Origin: Streptomyces violens
GTDB taxonomy: Bacteria > Actinomycetota > Actinomycetes > Streptomycetales > Streptomycetaceae
Assembly (NCBI RefSeq): GCF_000717745.1
Contig: NZ_JOBH01000002.1
Location: 620,001 to 684,000, forward strand
DNA: 64,000 nucleotides
Direction: 5' to 3'
A program made the position numbers and the translations under genes. This document shows positions 35,850 through 44,244 of the stretch, one piece after another (the first letter of the stretch is position 1; each line of letters opens with the position of its first letter). The notes under the pieces were generated by a model, which ran no database searches, was not told the DNA's origin, and worked only from the letters and a program-made list of their open reading frames with translations.

Positions 35850-36860
35850 ATGCCCCGTGTGATCGTGGATTGTGCCATCTACCGGAACGGCCGGCGGATC
35901 GAGAAGCCGGCGGGATACTCCACCGCGCTCGACGAAGCCCGAGCGGAGGGGCACTCCTTTCTGTGGCTCGGCATGCACGAGCCGACCGAGGAGGAGTTCG
36001 AGCAGGTCAGCGAGGAGTTCGGGCTCCACCCGCTGGCCGTGGAGGACGCACTCAAGGCCCATCAGCGGCCGAAGCTGGAGGTGTACGACGACTCGCTGTT
36101 CATGGTGCTGAAGCCGATCCTGTACGACGACTCCGACGGCAGCATCAGTTCGGGCGAGCTGATGCTCTTCATAGGGGACTCCTTCGTCGTCACCGTGCGG
36201 CACGGCGAAGGCAGCCCGCTGGCCTCCGTACGCGCGCGTCTGGAACACGAACCCGAGGTCCTGGAGAAGGGCCCGACGTCGGTCCTGTACGCGGTCAGCG
36301 ACGCGGTGGTCGACCACTACATCGACGTGGCCGCGGAACTCCAGCTCGACCTGGAGGAGTTGGAGGCCGCCGTCTTCGCGCCGGTCGGCCCGGACACCAA
36401 GGGCGGCGGAAGCACCCGGAGCACCGCGCAGACCATCTACGCCTTCAAGCGTGAGGTACTGGAATTCCGGCGCGCCACGGGGCCGTTGGCCGAGCCGATG
36501 GCACGTCTGCAGAACCCGGGCGTACCGTTCGTGCACGACCAGGCGCGGCCCTTCTTCCGCGACGTGGACGACCACCTCACGCGGGCCAACGAGTCCGTGG
36601 AGGGCATGGACCGGCTGCTGTCGGACATCCTCTCGGCGCACCTGGCGCAGATGGGCGTGCGGCAGAACGACGACATGCGCAAGATCTCGGCGTGGGCCGC
36701 GCTCGCCGCCGTACCGACCATGATCGCGGGCATCTACGGCATGAACTTCGAGCACATGCCCGAGCTGAAGTGGACCTTCGGCTATCCGGCGTGCCTGCTG
36801 GTCATGGCCGCCCTCGAAGTGGGGCTGTACCGCCTCTTCAAACGGCGCGAGTGGCTGTAG
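35850..36860 (+). CDS. corA: CorA-family magnesium/cobalt transporter
   Basis: The protein of 336 residues has the long cytoplasmic alpha/beta and helical funnel domain and two C-terminal membrane helices. The first helix ends in the invariant YGMNF signature (GIYGMNFEHMPEL); the C-terminus is the basic FKRREWL. The pentameric family moves Mg2+ (or Co2+, Ni2+) into the cell. The ATG at 35850 gives MPRVIVDCAIY; the nearest good Shine-Dalgarno, AGGAG, is 18 bases upstream, so translation may be weak or leaderless. Confidence 0.92.
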   Translation: MPRVIVDCAIYRNGRRIEKPAGYSTALDEARAEGHSFLWLGMHEPTEEEFEQVSEEFGLHPLAVEDALKAHQRPKLEVYDDSLFMVLKPILYDDSDGSISSGELMLFIGDSFVVTVRHGEGSPLASVRARLEHEPEVLEKGPTSVLYAVSDAVVDHYIDVAAELQLDLEELEAAVFAPVGPDTKGGGSTRSTAQTIYAFKREVLEFRRATGPLAEPMARLQNPGVPFVHDQARPFFRDVDDHLTRANESVEGMDRLLSDILSAHLAQMGVRQNDDMRKISAWAALAAVPTMIAGIYGMNFEHMPELKWTFGYPACLLVMAALEVGLYRLFKRREWL

Positions 36861-36867
36861 GGGCGGG

Positions 36868-37656
36868 TCAGGCGAATTCCGGGGCCGACGGGGCGGGACC
36901 GCCCAGCGCGTCCAGCTTCTCGGGCATCCGCAGGCCGACCATGCGCCGCCAGCCGTGCGCCCGCTCGTACGCGTACACGGCGTGGATGCCGGCCGTGAGC
37001 AGCGCCCGCTTCGCGCGGGGCCAGCGCAGGATGTGCCCCATCCGCTCCATCACGGCCAGGCTGACGTCCCGGTAGACGGCGATCTCGGCCCGCACGCTCT
37101 CCCGCAGGATCCGCCGGATCTCCTCGCCGTGCCCGGCACCGGACAGCCGCAGCAGCTCCTCGTGGCAGTACGCGAGGTGGTTGTCCTCGTCCCTGGCGAT
37201 CATCCGGACCGCCTTGCCCACCTCCGGATGGTCGCCGAAGTACTTCTTGAGCATCGCCATCTGCTCGGCGGCCCGCTGCTCGGTGACCCGGCTGTGCGCC
37301 AGGTAGGCGACGATGTCGGCCTCCGTCAGCGGCTCGTCGCGCTGCAGCTTCTCGTGTGCGAGCCCGATGCCGCGGCGCTCCAGGAGCATCGTGTAGTCGG
37401 CGGCCGCGGGGACCGCGACGGCCTGCAGCCCGCGGCGGCGCAGCAGGGCGTTGAAGATCCGGCCGTGCTTCTCCTCGTCCGCGCCGTGCCGGGCGACCTT
37501 CGGGGCCATCGTGCGCTGGCTCTCGGGGACCAGCGCGGCGATCCGCCCGTTCTCCCAGCCGCCCTGCGACTCGCCGCTCGCGGCGATGGAACAGAACAGC
37601 CGGAAGGACTCGTCGTGGTCCAGGATTTCTTGGAACAGACTCTTCGCCGTGAGCAT
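36868..37656 (-). CDS. Ferritin-like di-iron family protein
   Basis: The all-helical protein of 262 residues has repeated Glu/His motifs that suit a di-iron four-helix bundle: HGADEEKHGRIFNAL, THRxAE-like VTEQRAAEQM, and IARDEDNHLAYCHEEL. It may be an oxygenase, desaturase-like enzyme or iron-binding protein; a choice is not possible from sequence alone. The ATG at 37656 follows GGAGG by seven bases. It converges with corA with only seven bases between stop codons. Confidence 0.78.
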   Translation of the reverse strand: MLTAKSLFQEILDHDESFRLFCSIAASGESQGGWENGRIAALVPESQRTMAPKVARHGADEEKHGRIFNALLRRRGLQAVAVPAAADYTMLLERRGIGLAHEKLQRDEPLTEADIVAYLAHSRVTEQRAAEQMAMLKKYFGDHPEVGKAVRMIARDEDNHLAYCHEELLRLSGAGHGEEIRRILRESVRAEIAVYRDVSLAVMERMGHILRWPRAKRALLTAGIHAVYAYERAHGWRRMVGLRMPEKLDALGGPAPSAPEFA

Positions 37657-37874
37657 CGACGGACCTCCAGGACGCCACCTCGAACAGGACACCCGCAAAG
37701 GAAAAGTCAAGTGCGCTGTGCCGTCCCCGGCAACACGGAGGCCGCTGAACTCGCCCGAACGATGGACCACAGGGCGGTGCACGGGGCGTAACCACCGCAG
37801 GCGTCGGCGCGTTGTGCTGTGTGACGGCCGTGGCGGGGAAGACCCCCGAGCCCCCACCACGGCCGCAGCCCTCC

Positions 37875-37905
37875 GGCCCTGGGGCCGCCTCCCGCCCCCA
37901 GGGCC
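37875..37905 (-). terminator. Hairpin downstream of the LLM-family gene
   Basis: A perfect ten-base-pair stem (GGCCCTGGGG with CCCCAGGGCC) has an 11-base loop. It stands 23 bases after the stop of the oxidoreductase gene at 37929. The 272-base gap 37657-37928 holds nothing else I can support. Confidence 0.6.
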
Positions 37906-37928
37906 GTTCCCCTGCCTCCGACGGGTTC

Positions 37929-38984
37929 TCAGGCCAGCCCGGCCCGCTCCAGCGCCTCCGTGCCGGCCCGCAGCGCGGCGATCCGCTCCTCCAGCGTGAA
38001 GCCCGCGGGCGACAGCGTCAGCGTGGTCACGCCGGCCGCCGCATACGCCTGCATCCGCTCCGCGATCCGCTCCACCGAGCCGAGCAGGGTGGTGGAGTCG
38101 ATGAGCTCGTGCGGGACGGCGGCCGCCGCCGCGTCCTTCTCCCCGGCCAGGTACTTCTCCTGGATCTCCGTGGCCGCCTGCTCGTAGCCCATCCGCCGCG
38201 CCAGCTGGTTGTAGAAGTTCTGCTTGCGGCTGCCCATGCCGCCCACGTAGAGCGCGGTGTACGGGCGGAAGGTGTCGGCGAGCGCCTGCACATCCTTGTC
38301 CTCGCCGACGGCGATGGGCAGCGTCGGGCAGACGTCGAAGCCCTCCATCGTGAGCCCGGCCTTCTCGCGCCCCGCCCGGAGGTGCGAGATCGCCGTGTCC
38401 TGAAGGTGCTCGGCGGCCGGGAAGATCAGCAGCGCGCCGTCGGCGATCTCGCCCGTCTGCTCCAGGTTCTTCGGGCCGATCGCCGCGATGTAGAGCGGGA
38501 CGCGCTCGCGCTTCGGGTGCACCGTGAGCTTGATCGGCTTGCCCGGCCCGCCGGGCAGCGGCAGCGTCCAGTGCCGTCCCTCGTAGGTCAGCCGCTCCCG
38601 GGACATCGCCTTCCGTACGATCTCCACGTACTCCCGGGTGCGCGCCAGCGGCTTGTCGAACTTCACGCCGTACCAGCCTTCGGAGACCTGCGGCCCCGAG
38701 ACGCCGAGCCCGAGCCGGAAGCGGCCGTTGGAGAGCGAGTCCAGCGTCGCGGCGGTCATGGCCGTCATGGCGGGCGTACGCGCCGGGATCTGGAAGATCG
38801 CCGACCCGACGTCGATCCGCTCCGTCTGCGCGGCGACCCAGGAGAGCACGGTCGGCCCGTCGGAGCCGTACGCCTCCGCCGCCCAGCAGACCGCGTACCC
38901 GAGCCGGTCGGCCTCCTGTGCCACGGCGAGGTTGTCCCCGTCCATGCCGGCACCCCAGTAGCCGAGGTTGATCCCGAGCTTCAT
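37929..38984 (-). CDS. LLM-class F420-dependent oxidoreductase
   Basis: This protein of 351 residues has the luciferase-like TIM barrel: MKLGINLGYWG at the start, RIDVGSAIFQIPARTPAMTA, the motif GRFRLGLGVSGPQVSEGWYG, and IYIAAIGP-like PLYIAAIGPKNLEQ. Actinobacterial members of this subgroup use F420 more often than FMN. The substrate is unknown. It is divergent from an aldo/keto reductase gene, with a palindromic ATTAC...GTAAT element just before its start. Confidence 0.88.
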   Translation of the reverse strand: MKLGINLGYWGAGMDGDNLAVAQEADRLGYAVCWAAEAYGSDGPTVLSWVAAQTERIDVGSAIFQIPARTPAMTAMTAATLDSLSNGRFRLGLGVSGPQVSEGWYGVKFDKPLARTREYVEIVRKAMSRERLTYEGRHWTLPLPGGPGKPIKLTVHPKRERVPLYIAAIGPKNLEQTGEIADGALLIFPAAEHLQDTAISHLRAGREKAGLTMEGFDVCPTLPIAVGEDKDVQALADTFRPYTALYVGGMGSRKQNFYNQLARRMGYEQAATEIQEKYLAGEKDAAAAAVPHELIDSTTLLGSVERIAERMQAYAAAGVTTLTLSPAGFTLEERIAALRAGTEALERAGLA

Positions 38985-39001
38985 GCGGCTCCCTCACTCG
39001 A

Positions 39002-39017
39002 ATTACTCATCGGTAAT
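39002..39017. promoter_or_regulatory. Imperfect palindrome upstream of the LLM-family gene
   Basis: ATTACTCATCGGTAAT has perfect five-base outer arms (ATTAC/GTAAT) and six of eight pairs overall. It lies 18 bases before the ATG at 38984. Sites of this kind are often bound by TetR-family repressors. No regulator gene is adjacent. Confidence 0.45.
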
Positions 39018-39141
39018 GATGCTGCTCGGGGACTGTAACGCGGGCTCTGTGCCGTGCGTAAGACGTGCACCGGCCGCCGCCGCGGTGCGGGTTGTCCACA
39101 GGTCCCCGCAAGTCCCGGACGGGCCAGTAATCTCAGGGTTC

Positions 39142-40125
39142 ATGGAGCAAAGGCACCTCGGCCGCACCGGCCTGCGCGTGTCCCGTCTCGGCCTGGGCAC
39201 GCTGACGTGGGCGCGCGACACGGACGACCGTGACGCCGCCGACCAGCTCAAGACGTTCTGGGAGGCGGGCGGCACCCTCGTCGACACCGCCGACGTCTAT
39301 GCCGACGGCGGCGCCGAGTATCTCTTGGGCCGCCTCGTGGAGGGCATGGTGCCCCGCCGCGACCTGGTCATCGCGACCAAGGCCGGCAGCGTCCTGGAGG
39401 CGGACCGCAGGGTCGACGGCTCGCGCCGCCATCTCCTCGCCGCGCTCGACGACTCCCTGGAGCGCCTCGGCACCGACTACGTCGACCTCTGGCAGGTGCA
39501 CGCCTTCGACCCGGACACGCCGCTGGAGGAGACGCTCCAGGCCCTCGACACCGCCGTCAGCAGCGGCCGCGCGCGCTATGTCGGCGTCGCGAACTTCTCC
39601 GGCTGGCAGCTCGCCAAGGCCGCCACCTGGCAGCTGGCGGCGCCGGCCGTGCGCGCCCGGCTGGCGAGCGCGCAGATGGAGTACTCCCTCCTTCAGCGCG
39701 GCGTCGAGCGCGAGGTGCTGCCGGCCGCGCTGGACCTCGGGCTGGGGCTGCTGCCCTCCTCCCCGCTCGGCCGCGGCGTCCTCACGGGCAAGTACCGGCA
39801 CGCCACGCCGCCCGACTCGCGTGGCGCGTCCGAACACCTCGCGCCCTTCGTGGCGCCGTATCTCGACGACGCCGCCGGCCGGATCGTCGACGCGGTCGCC
39901 ACGGCGGCGGACGGCCTCGCCGTCACCCCGCTCCAGGTCGCGCTGTGCTGGCTCCGGGACCGCCCCGGCGTGACCGCACCGATCGTCGGCGCACGCACGG
40001 CGCAGCAGCTCAGAGCGGCATTGTCAGTGGAGACCCTTAGTCTTCCTGACGAGATCCGGCGTGCACTGGACGACGTCTCCGCGCCCGTGCACCGCTACCC
40101 CGACCACGACTGGAGCACCCTGTGA
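39142..40125 (+). CDS. Aldo/keto reductase
   Basis: The 327-residue NADPH-dependent oxidoreductase has the family barrel and tetrad: Asp in LVDTADVYADG, the tyrosine four residues on, lysine in VIATKAGSV and histidine in LWQVHAFDPDTP. It begins MEQRHLGRTGLRVSRLGLGT, as usual. The substrate is unknown. A TAATCT -10-like box at 39128 ends eight bases before the ATG, so the message may be leaderless. Its TGA overlaps the GTG start of the next gene, coupling it to the RecD2-like protein. Confidence 0.92.
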   Translation: MEQRHLGRTGLRVSRLGLGTLTWARDTDDRDAADQLKTFWEAGGTLVDTADVYADGGAEYLLGRLVEGMVPRRDLVIATKAGSVLEADRRVDGSRRHLLAALDDSLERLGTDYVDLWQVHAFDPDTPLEETLQALDTAVSSGRARYVGVANFSGWQLAKAATWQLAAPAVRARLASAQMEYSLLQRGVEREVLPAALDLGLGLLPSSPLGRGVLTGKYRHATPPDSRGASEHLAPFVAPYLDDAAGRIVDAVATAADGLAVTPLQVALCWLRDRPGVTAPIVGARTAQQLRAALSVETLSLPDEIRRALDDVSAPVHRYPDHDWSTL

Positions 40126-42779
40126 ACACCGACCACCCCACCGGCGCCCCCGCCCCTGCCGAGGCCCCGGAGCCACCGGCCCCGGCGGGCGCTGGCGGCC
40201 CGCGGCCCGAGGGCGATGACGCGGGCCCCGCGTCCGCCGGCGGTGCAGCTGGTGCGGGCGCCGGCGGTGCGGCCGGGAGCAAGGCCTCGGCCGCCGCGCT
40301 GGCGGCCGCCGTGCGGGCCGTGGAGAGCGGCGAGCGGTCGGCGGCGTCCTTCTTCAACGAGGCACCGCGCGGCCCGGCTCCGACGGGGCGGGACGCGGCG
40401 GGCAGGGCGGCGGCTCCGGGTGCCTCGGGGGCATCCGGAGCTCCGGCTGGCCCGGGCGGTGGAGCCGGTGCCGCGCCCGGGGGGCGTCCCGTGGCGAGCG
40501 GTGGCACGCCGCCGGCCGGGCAGGGGCCCGGTACGGCTGCGGCTTCGGCTGCCGGACCGGGGGCTGTGCCGGGCGCCAGCGGGCCGGCACGTGCGGACGG
40601 CGGGCCGACGGGTGGCGCGTACGGCCCCGATGCTGCTTCTGGCGGCGGCCAGCAGGGGGCGGCACGGCCGGGCGGCCCACAGGGGCCCGGGACGCAGGGG
40701 CCCGGCCCGCACGGCGCCGGGGCGCGGGCGGCGCTGAGCGGGTCCCTCGCCCCCGGGATCGACGGGGCGCGCCAGGTCCTCGCGGCGGGCGGCGCTCCCG
40801 AGGCGCTGGCCGATAAGGCCGTACGGGCGCTCGGCGAGCAGGCCGGCGAGACGCTGCGCGAGGACCCCTGGCGGCTGCTGGCCGTCGCGGGCGTGCGGCC
40901 GGAGCAGGCCGACACCTTCGCCCGCGCCCTGCTCGGCCCCGAGTGCGGCCCGGGCGACGAGCGCCGTGGCCAGGCCCTGATCGGCTGGCTGCTGGAGCAG
41001 GCCGCGCTGGCGGGCCACTCAGCGCTGGAAGCGAGCGCCCTGCGCGCCGCGCTGGCAGCGCGGGCCGTTCCCGACCCGGACGAGGCCCTGCAGACGGCGA
41101 TCGCCGAGGGCGAGGTGCTGGTGTTCCAGGACGCCCTGGACGATCCATCGGCACCGCCGCGCCCGGCGGACGCCGAGGACGACGAGGAGCGGCCCGTCCG
41201 GCTCCTGTTCGGCCTCGACCGCTTCGCGATGGCCGAGGAGAGCGTCGCGGACGGCCTCTCCCGCCTGCTCAACACCTTCGAGCCGGTCCCGGAGACGGAC
41301 GCGGAAGCGGAAGCGAATGCGTCCACGTCCGCGTCCGCCGACGCCGAAGCGCCCACGGAGGCGGGCCCGGAGGGGACCGAGGAGGTGGACGCCGAGGTGG
41401 ACGTGGACCTGGCAGCGGAAGCCGGTACCGACACGGACGCCACCGCCCCGGACACCGCCCCCACGGACGCCCCCGCTCCCGGCACAGCCGACATCGCCCC
41501 GCGCCCGCCGCGGGTCTCGGCCGCACGCTGGGAGGCCGTCGCCGCGGCCGCGCCCTCGTCCTCCGCAGGCGAGCTCATCAGGGCCGCCGCGCACAGCGGC
41601 CTGGTCGCGCACACCGGCGGCGAGGCCGCCCGCGCCGAGCCCGCCGCGCTGATCGCCGCGACCCGCGCACTCGGCCTGCGGGCCGTCGGCGCCACCCACA
41701 CCGCGGACGGCCGCCGCCGGCTCGCCGACCTCGTCGCCGAGGCCACCGCGCAGTACGACGCCTCCGGCGTACCGGCAGCGCCCGCCCCCGCGGCAGCCGC
41801 CGGGCAGCCCGCCGCCGTCACGCTCGGCGGCCTGCTGGCCGGCCGCGAAGGCCCCGGCCGGGACGCGGACGGCTCGCTCGCCCTCGACCTGCTCGTCGTG
41901 CTCGACGCGCCGCAGCTGGACCTGGAGACCGCCGCGCTGCTCATCGAGTCGCTGGCCGACGGCACCCGCCTCGTCCTCAGCGGCGACCCCGGTGTGCTGT
42001 GGTCCGCCGGCCCCGGCCGGCTCTTCGCCGACCTGCTCGCCGCCCGCTGCTGCCCGCAGGTCGCCTCCCGTACCCCCGACTTCGGCCCCATCGGCGAGCT
42101 GGTCTCCGGCATCGGCATCGGCGAGCTGTCGGAGGTCGAGGCGCCGGAGAAGGAGGTCGTGATGGTTCCGGTGCGGGACGCCGGCGAGGCGGTGCACCGT
42201 ACGGTCCAGCTGGTCGCCGATTCGGTACCGCGCGCGATCGGCGTACCGACGGCGGAAACGCAGGTCATCACCGTGGGGCACGGCGGCGCCGCGGGCACCC
42301 GCGCGCTCAACGCCGTGCTCAAGGAGCGGCTGAATCCCGGCCCGGGCAAGTTCGGCGGCTTCGACCCCGGCGACCGGGTGGCATACAGCCCGGCTCCCGG
42401 CCGTACGGTGCCGGGCCAGGTCACCGGCGCGGACGCGGACGGGCTGCATCTGGACTGCGGCGGCGCCCCCGTCGTCGTGCCCCGTGACGAGGTGGCGGGC
42501 GGGGCGCTGCGGCACGGCTGGGCGCTCACCGCCCACCAGGCCGCGGGAATGCGCTGGCCGGCGGCCGTGGTCGTGGTGCCGGGCGACGCGGCCCCGGGGC
42601 TGACCCGCTCCTGGGTCTACACCGCCTTCGGCCGCGGCGAGCGCCATCTGTCCGTGGTCCAGGGCGCCGACCAGGCGCTCCTCCGCGCGGTCGCCGAAAT
42701 CCCGGCCAAGGACCGCACGACCCGCCTGCGCACCCTCCTCAATCTGCAGCAGGCCCAGTGGCAGGCGGACGCCTCCTGA
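40122..42779 (+). CDS. RecD2-like helicase-related protein with degenerate ATPase motifs
   Basis: The product of 885 residues starts with about 200 disordered Ala/Gly/Pro residues. Residues 210-340 carry a helix-hairpin-helix-like region as in RecD2 (ETLREDPWRLLAVAGVRPEQ). An acidic insert spans 388-460. The SF1 core follows, but where Walker A GGPGTGKT belongs I read LVAHTGGEAARAEPAAL (residues 494-510). Walker B is LLVVLDAPQLD with DA in place of DE. Motif VI-like YTAFGRGERH (833-842) departs from YTAITRAK. The C-terminal ALTAHQAAGMRWPAAVVV aligns with the RecD2 VHKSQG motif. It probably binds DNA without unwinding it. GTGA overlap with the aldo/keto reductase gene. Confidence 0.82.
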   Translation: MNTDHPTGAPAPAEAPEPPAPAGAGGPRPEGDDAGPASAGGAAGAGAGGAAGSKASAAALAAAVRAVESGERSAASFFNEAPRGPAPTGRDAAGRAAAPGASGASGAPAGPGGGAGAAPGGRPVASGGTPPAGQGPGTAAASAAGPGAVPGASGPARADGGPTGGAYGPDAASGGGQQGAARPGGPQGPGTQGPGPHGAGARAALSGSLAPGIDGARQVLAAGGAPEALADKAVRALGEQAGETLREDPWRLLAVAGVRPEQADTFARALLGPECGPGDERRGQALIGWLLEQAALAGHSALEASALRAALAARAVPDPDEALQTAIAEGEVLVFQDALDDPSAPPRPADAEDDEERPVRLLFGLDRFAMAEESVADGLSRLLNTFEPVPETDAEAEANASTSASADAEAPTEAGPEGTEEVDAEVDVDLAAEAGTDTDATAPDTAPTDAPAPGTADIAPRPPRVSAARWEAVAAAAPSSSAGELIRAAAHSGLVAHTGGEAARAEPAALIAATRALGLRAVGATHTADGRRRLADLVAEATAQYDASGVPAAPAPAAAAGQPAAVTLGGLLAGREGPGRDADGSLALDLLVVLDAPQLDLETAALLIESLADGTRLVLSGDPGVLWSAGPGRLFADLLAARCCPQVASRTPDFGPIGELVSGIGIGELSEVEAPEKEVVMVPVRDAGEAVHRTVQLVADSVPRAIGVPTAETQVITVGHGGAAGTRALNAVLKERLNPGPGKFGGFDPGDRVAYSPAPGRTVPGQVTGADADGLHLDCGGAPVVVPRDEVAGGALRHGWALTAHQAAGMRWPAAVVVVPGDAAPGLTRSWVYTAFGRGERHLSVVQGADQALLRAVAEIPAKDRTTRLRTLLNLQQAQWQADAS

Positions 42780-42786
42780 GCCCGCC

Positions 42787-42823
42787 GCCCCGGAGCCCGG
42801 CCGCCGCGGCGGGGCTCCGGGGC
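42787..42823. terminator. Bidirectional terminator
   Basis: Perfect 11-base arms GCCCCGGAGCC (42787-42797) and GGCTCCGGGGC (42813-42823) lie between two convergent genes. Confidence 0.75.
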
Positions 42824-42875
42824 GCGCAGGGCTGCCGCCCCGAGCCCCGGCCCGGGGCGGCCCGGCCCCCGGCCC

Positions 42876-43748
42876 TCAGCGCTCCCGGTCCATGACCTCC
42901 AGCTCGGGATCGGCCGCGGCCCCGCCCCGGCCGCTCCCGTTGCCCCGCCGGGTCCCGTTCGCGCCCTCGTCCCCCTCCGCGTCCACGTCCTCGTCCTCGT
43001 CCGAGGCCACGACCACGACCACGTCTTCGTCGTCCTCAACGTCCTCGTCGTCCGCCACGTCCTCGACGTCCTCATCGGACTCGTCCTCGAAGTCCAGCTC
43101 TTCGTCGAAGACGGAGCTGACGTCGAAGCGGCAGACGACGTGCTGCGGGTCGGCCTGCTCGAAGGGGGCGGCGAGCCATTCGCCCGGCTCCGGCGGTTCC
43201 TCCGCGGCCGCCACCCACAGCGTGGAGTCGCCTTCCTCCAGGCCGAACTCCTTGTGCCGGGAGGCGATTTCGTCCGGCTCGTACTCCCCGAAGAGCACGC
43301 CGAGCGCCGCGTGCACGCTGCTGCCGACCACGGCGGCCGCCGCGTTCCCGCCGGGCCTGGACGGGCTCTGCGCGGCGCCCGGTTCCGTGGCCGAGCCGGG
43401 GTCGAGATCGGCGATGCGCTGCGCCTGCGACAGCAGCCGCTGCGGCTCCACGACGGTGTAGTCCCGGCGGATCAGCACGCTGAGCGCGCTCGGCTCCTCG
43501 GGCCCCGCGTACGCGGGCAGCCCGTCGCTGCCGGGGATCTCGAACGGCGTGACCTCGTCGTAGGTTTCGTAGAGCAGCTCGTCGTACGCCTCGGCCGCCG
43601 CGGCCAGCTCGTCGAACGCGGCGTAAACGGCGGCATCGTCCTCACCCGAGCGGCGTTCCACCGCGTCGAGGTGACGGTCCAGCGCGGCTTTGACCGCCTC
43701 GGCGGCGGCACGTACCTCGGCAGCGGAGGGCTGCGCAGCATCAGACAT
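42876..43748 (-). CDS. Conserved-looking acidic protein of unknown function
   Basis: The product has 290 residues. The first 200 include a helical segment (EVRAAAEAVKAALDRHLDAV) and a middle region with SVLIRRDYTVVEPQRLLSQA and HAALGVLFGEYEPDEIAS. From about residue 225 a run of Asp/Glu/Val repeats (DEDVEDVADDEDVEDDEDV) forms a highly acidic tail, followed by a Gly/Arg stretch. I see no known domain. Acidic tails of this kind bind basic proteins or metal ions, or are simply disordered. Divergent from a 62-residue protein gene with 47 bases between the starts. Confidence 0.75.
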   Translation of the reverse strand: MSDAAQPSAAEVRAAAEAVKAALDRHLDAVERRSGEDDAAVYAAFDELAAAAEAYDELLYETYDEVTPFEIPGSDGLPAYAGPEEPSALSVLIRRDYTVVEPQRLLSQAQRIADLDPGSATEPGAAQSPSRPGGNAAAAVVGSSVHAALGVLFGEYEPDEIASRHKEFGLEEGDSTLWVAAAEEPPEPGEWLAAPFEQADPQHVVCRFDVSSVFDEELDFEDESDEDVEDVADDEDVEDDEDVVVVVASDEDEDVDAEGDEGANGTRRGNGSGRGGAAADPELEVMDRER

Positions 43749-43795
43749 AGTGCAGACGCTATCCGTACCCGGGCCGGTCCCGCACAATAGATGCG

Positions 43796-43984
43796 ATGCC
43801 GGAATATGAATTCTGCGATGTGTATGTGCCGCGGGGGGTCTCCCGCAAGGCCGCCACACGCTTGCTGACAGACCACGCCGAGTACGGACACTGGGAGTTG
43901 GACCGCCTCCGCCTGAATCCCGACGGCAGCCGCAAGGTGCGGCTGCGCCGCCGGATCATCCGCCAGATTCGCGCGACCTGGTGA
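43796..43984 (+). CDS. Small basic protein, DUF5703-like
   Basis: The 62-residue protein starts MPEYEFCDVYVPRGVSRKAA and ends in an arginine-rich RKVRLRRRIIRQIRATW. Its length, single cysteine and basic C-terminus fit the DUF5703 family of actinobacteria as I recall it. The basic end may contact nucleic acid or membrane. It is divergent from the acidic protein gene at 42876-43748. Codon use is normal for the window, so it is very probably real. Confidence 0.75.
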   Translation: MPEYEFCDVYVPRGVSRKAATRLLTDHAEYGHWELDRLRLNPDGSRKVRLRRRIIRQIRATW

Positions 43985-44008
43985 CACGGGCCCGTACGGG
44001 GTCCGGTG

Positions 44009-44074
44009 ACGCCCCGACCGCCGGGTCGGACGGGGCGTGAATGCCGCCCCGCCCCGGAACACCGAGGGCGGGGC
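44009..44074. terminator. Two consecutive hairpins between convergent genes
   Basis: ACGCCCCG/CGGGGCGT (44009-44038) and GCCCCGCCC/GGGCGGGGC (44046-44074) lie in the 260-base gap between the small basic protein gene and the long chaplin gene. Confidence 0.65.
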
Positions 44075-44244
44075 AGCACCGTAAAGCGCAGGCTTTCCTC
44101 CGGTTTTGTGCCGCTTCGCGGAATTACCCGGTCCGGGAATGATCCGCCTGCCGTCCCACCGAGAACGGCCGATTCCGCACGCGCGGCGGCCGATAATCGC
44201 TCCTCGGCGGCACCCGTCGGCGGCACCCCTCGCGGCTACCCCGG

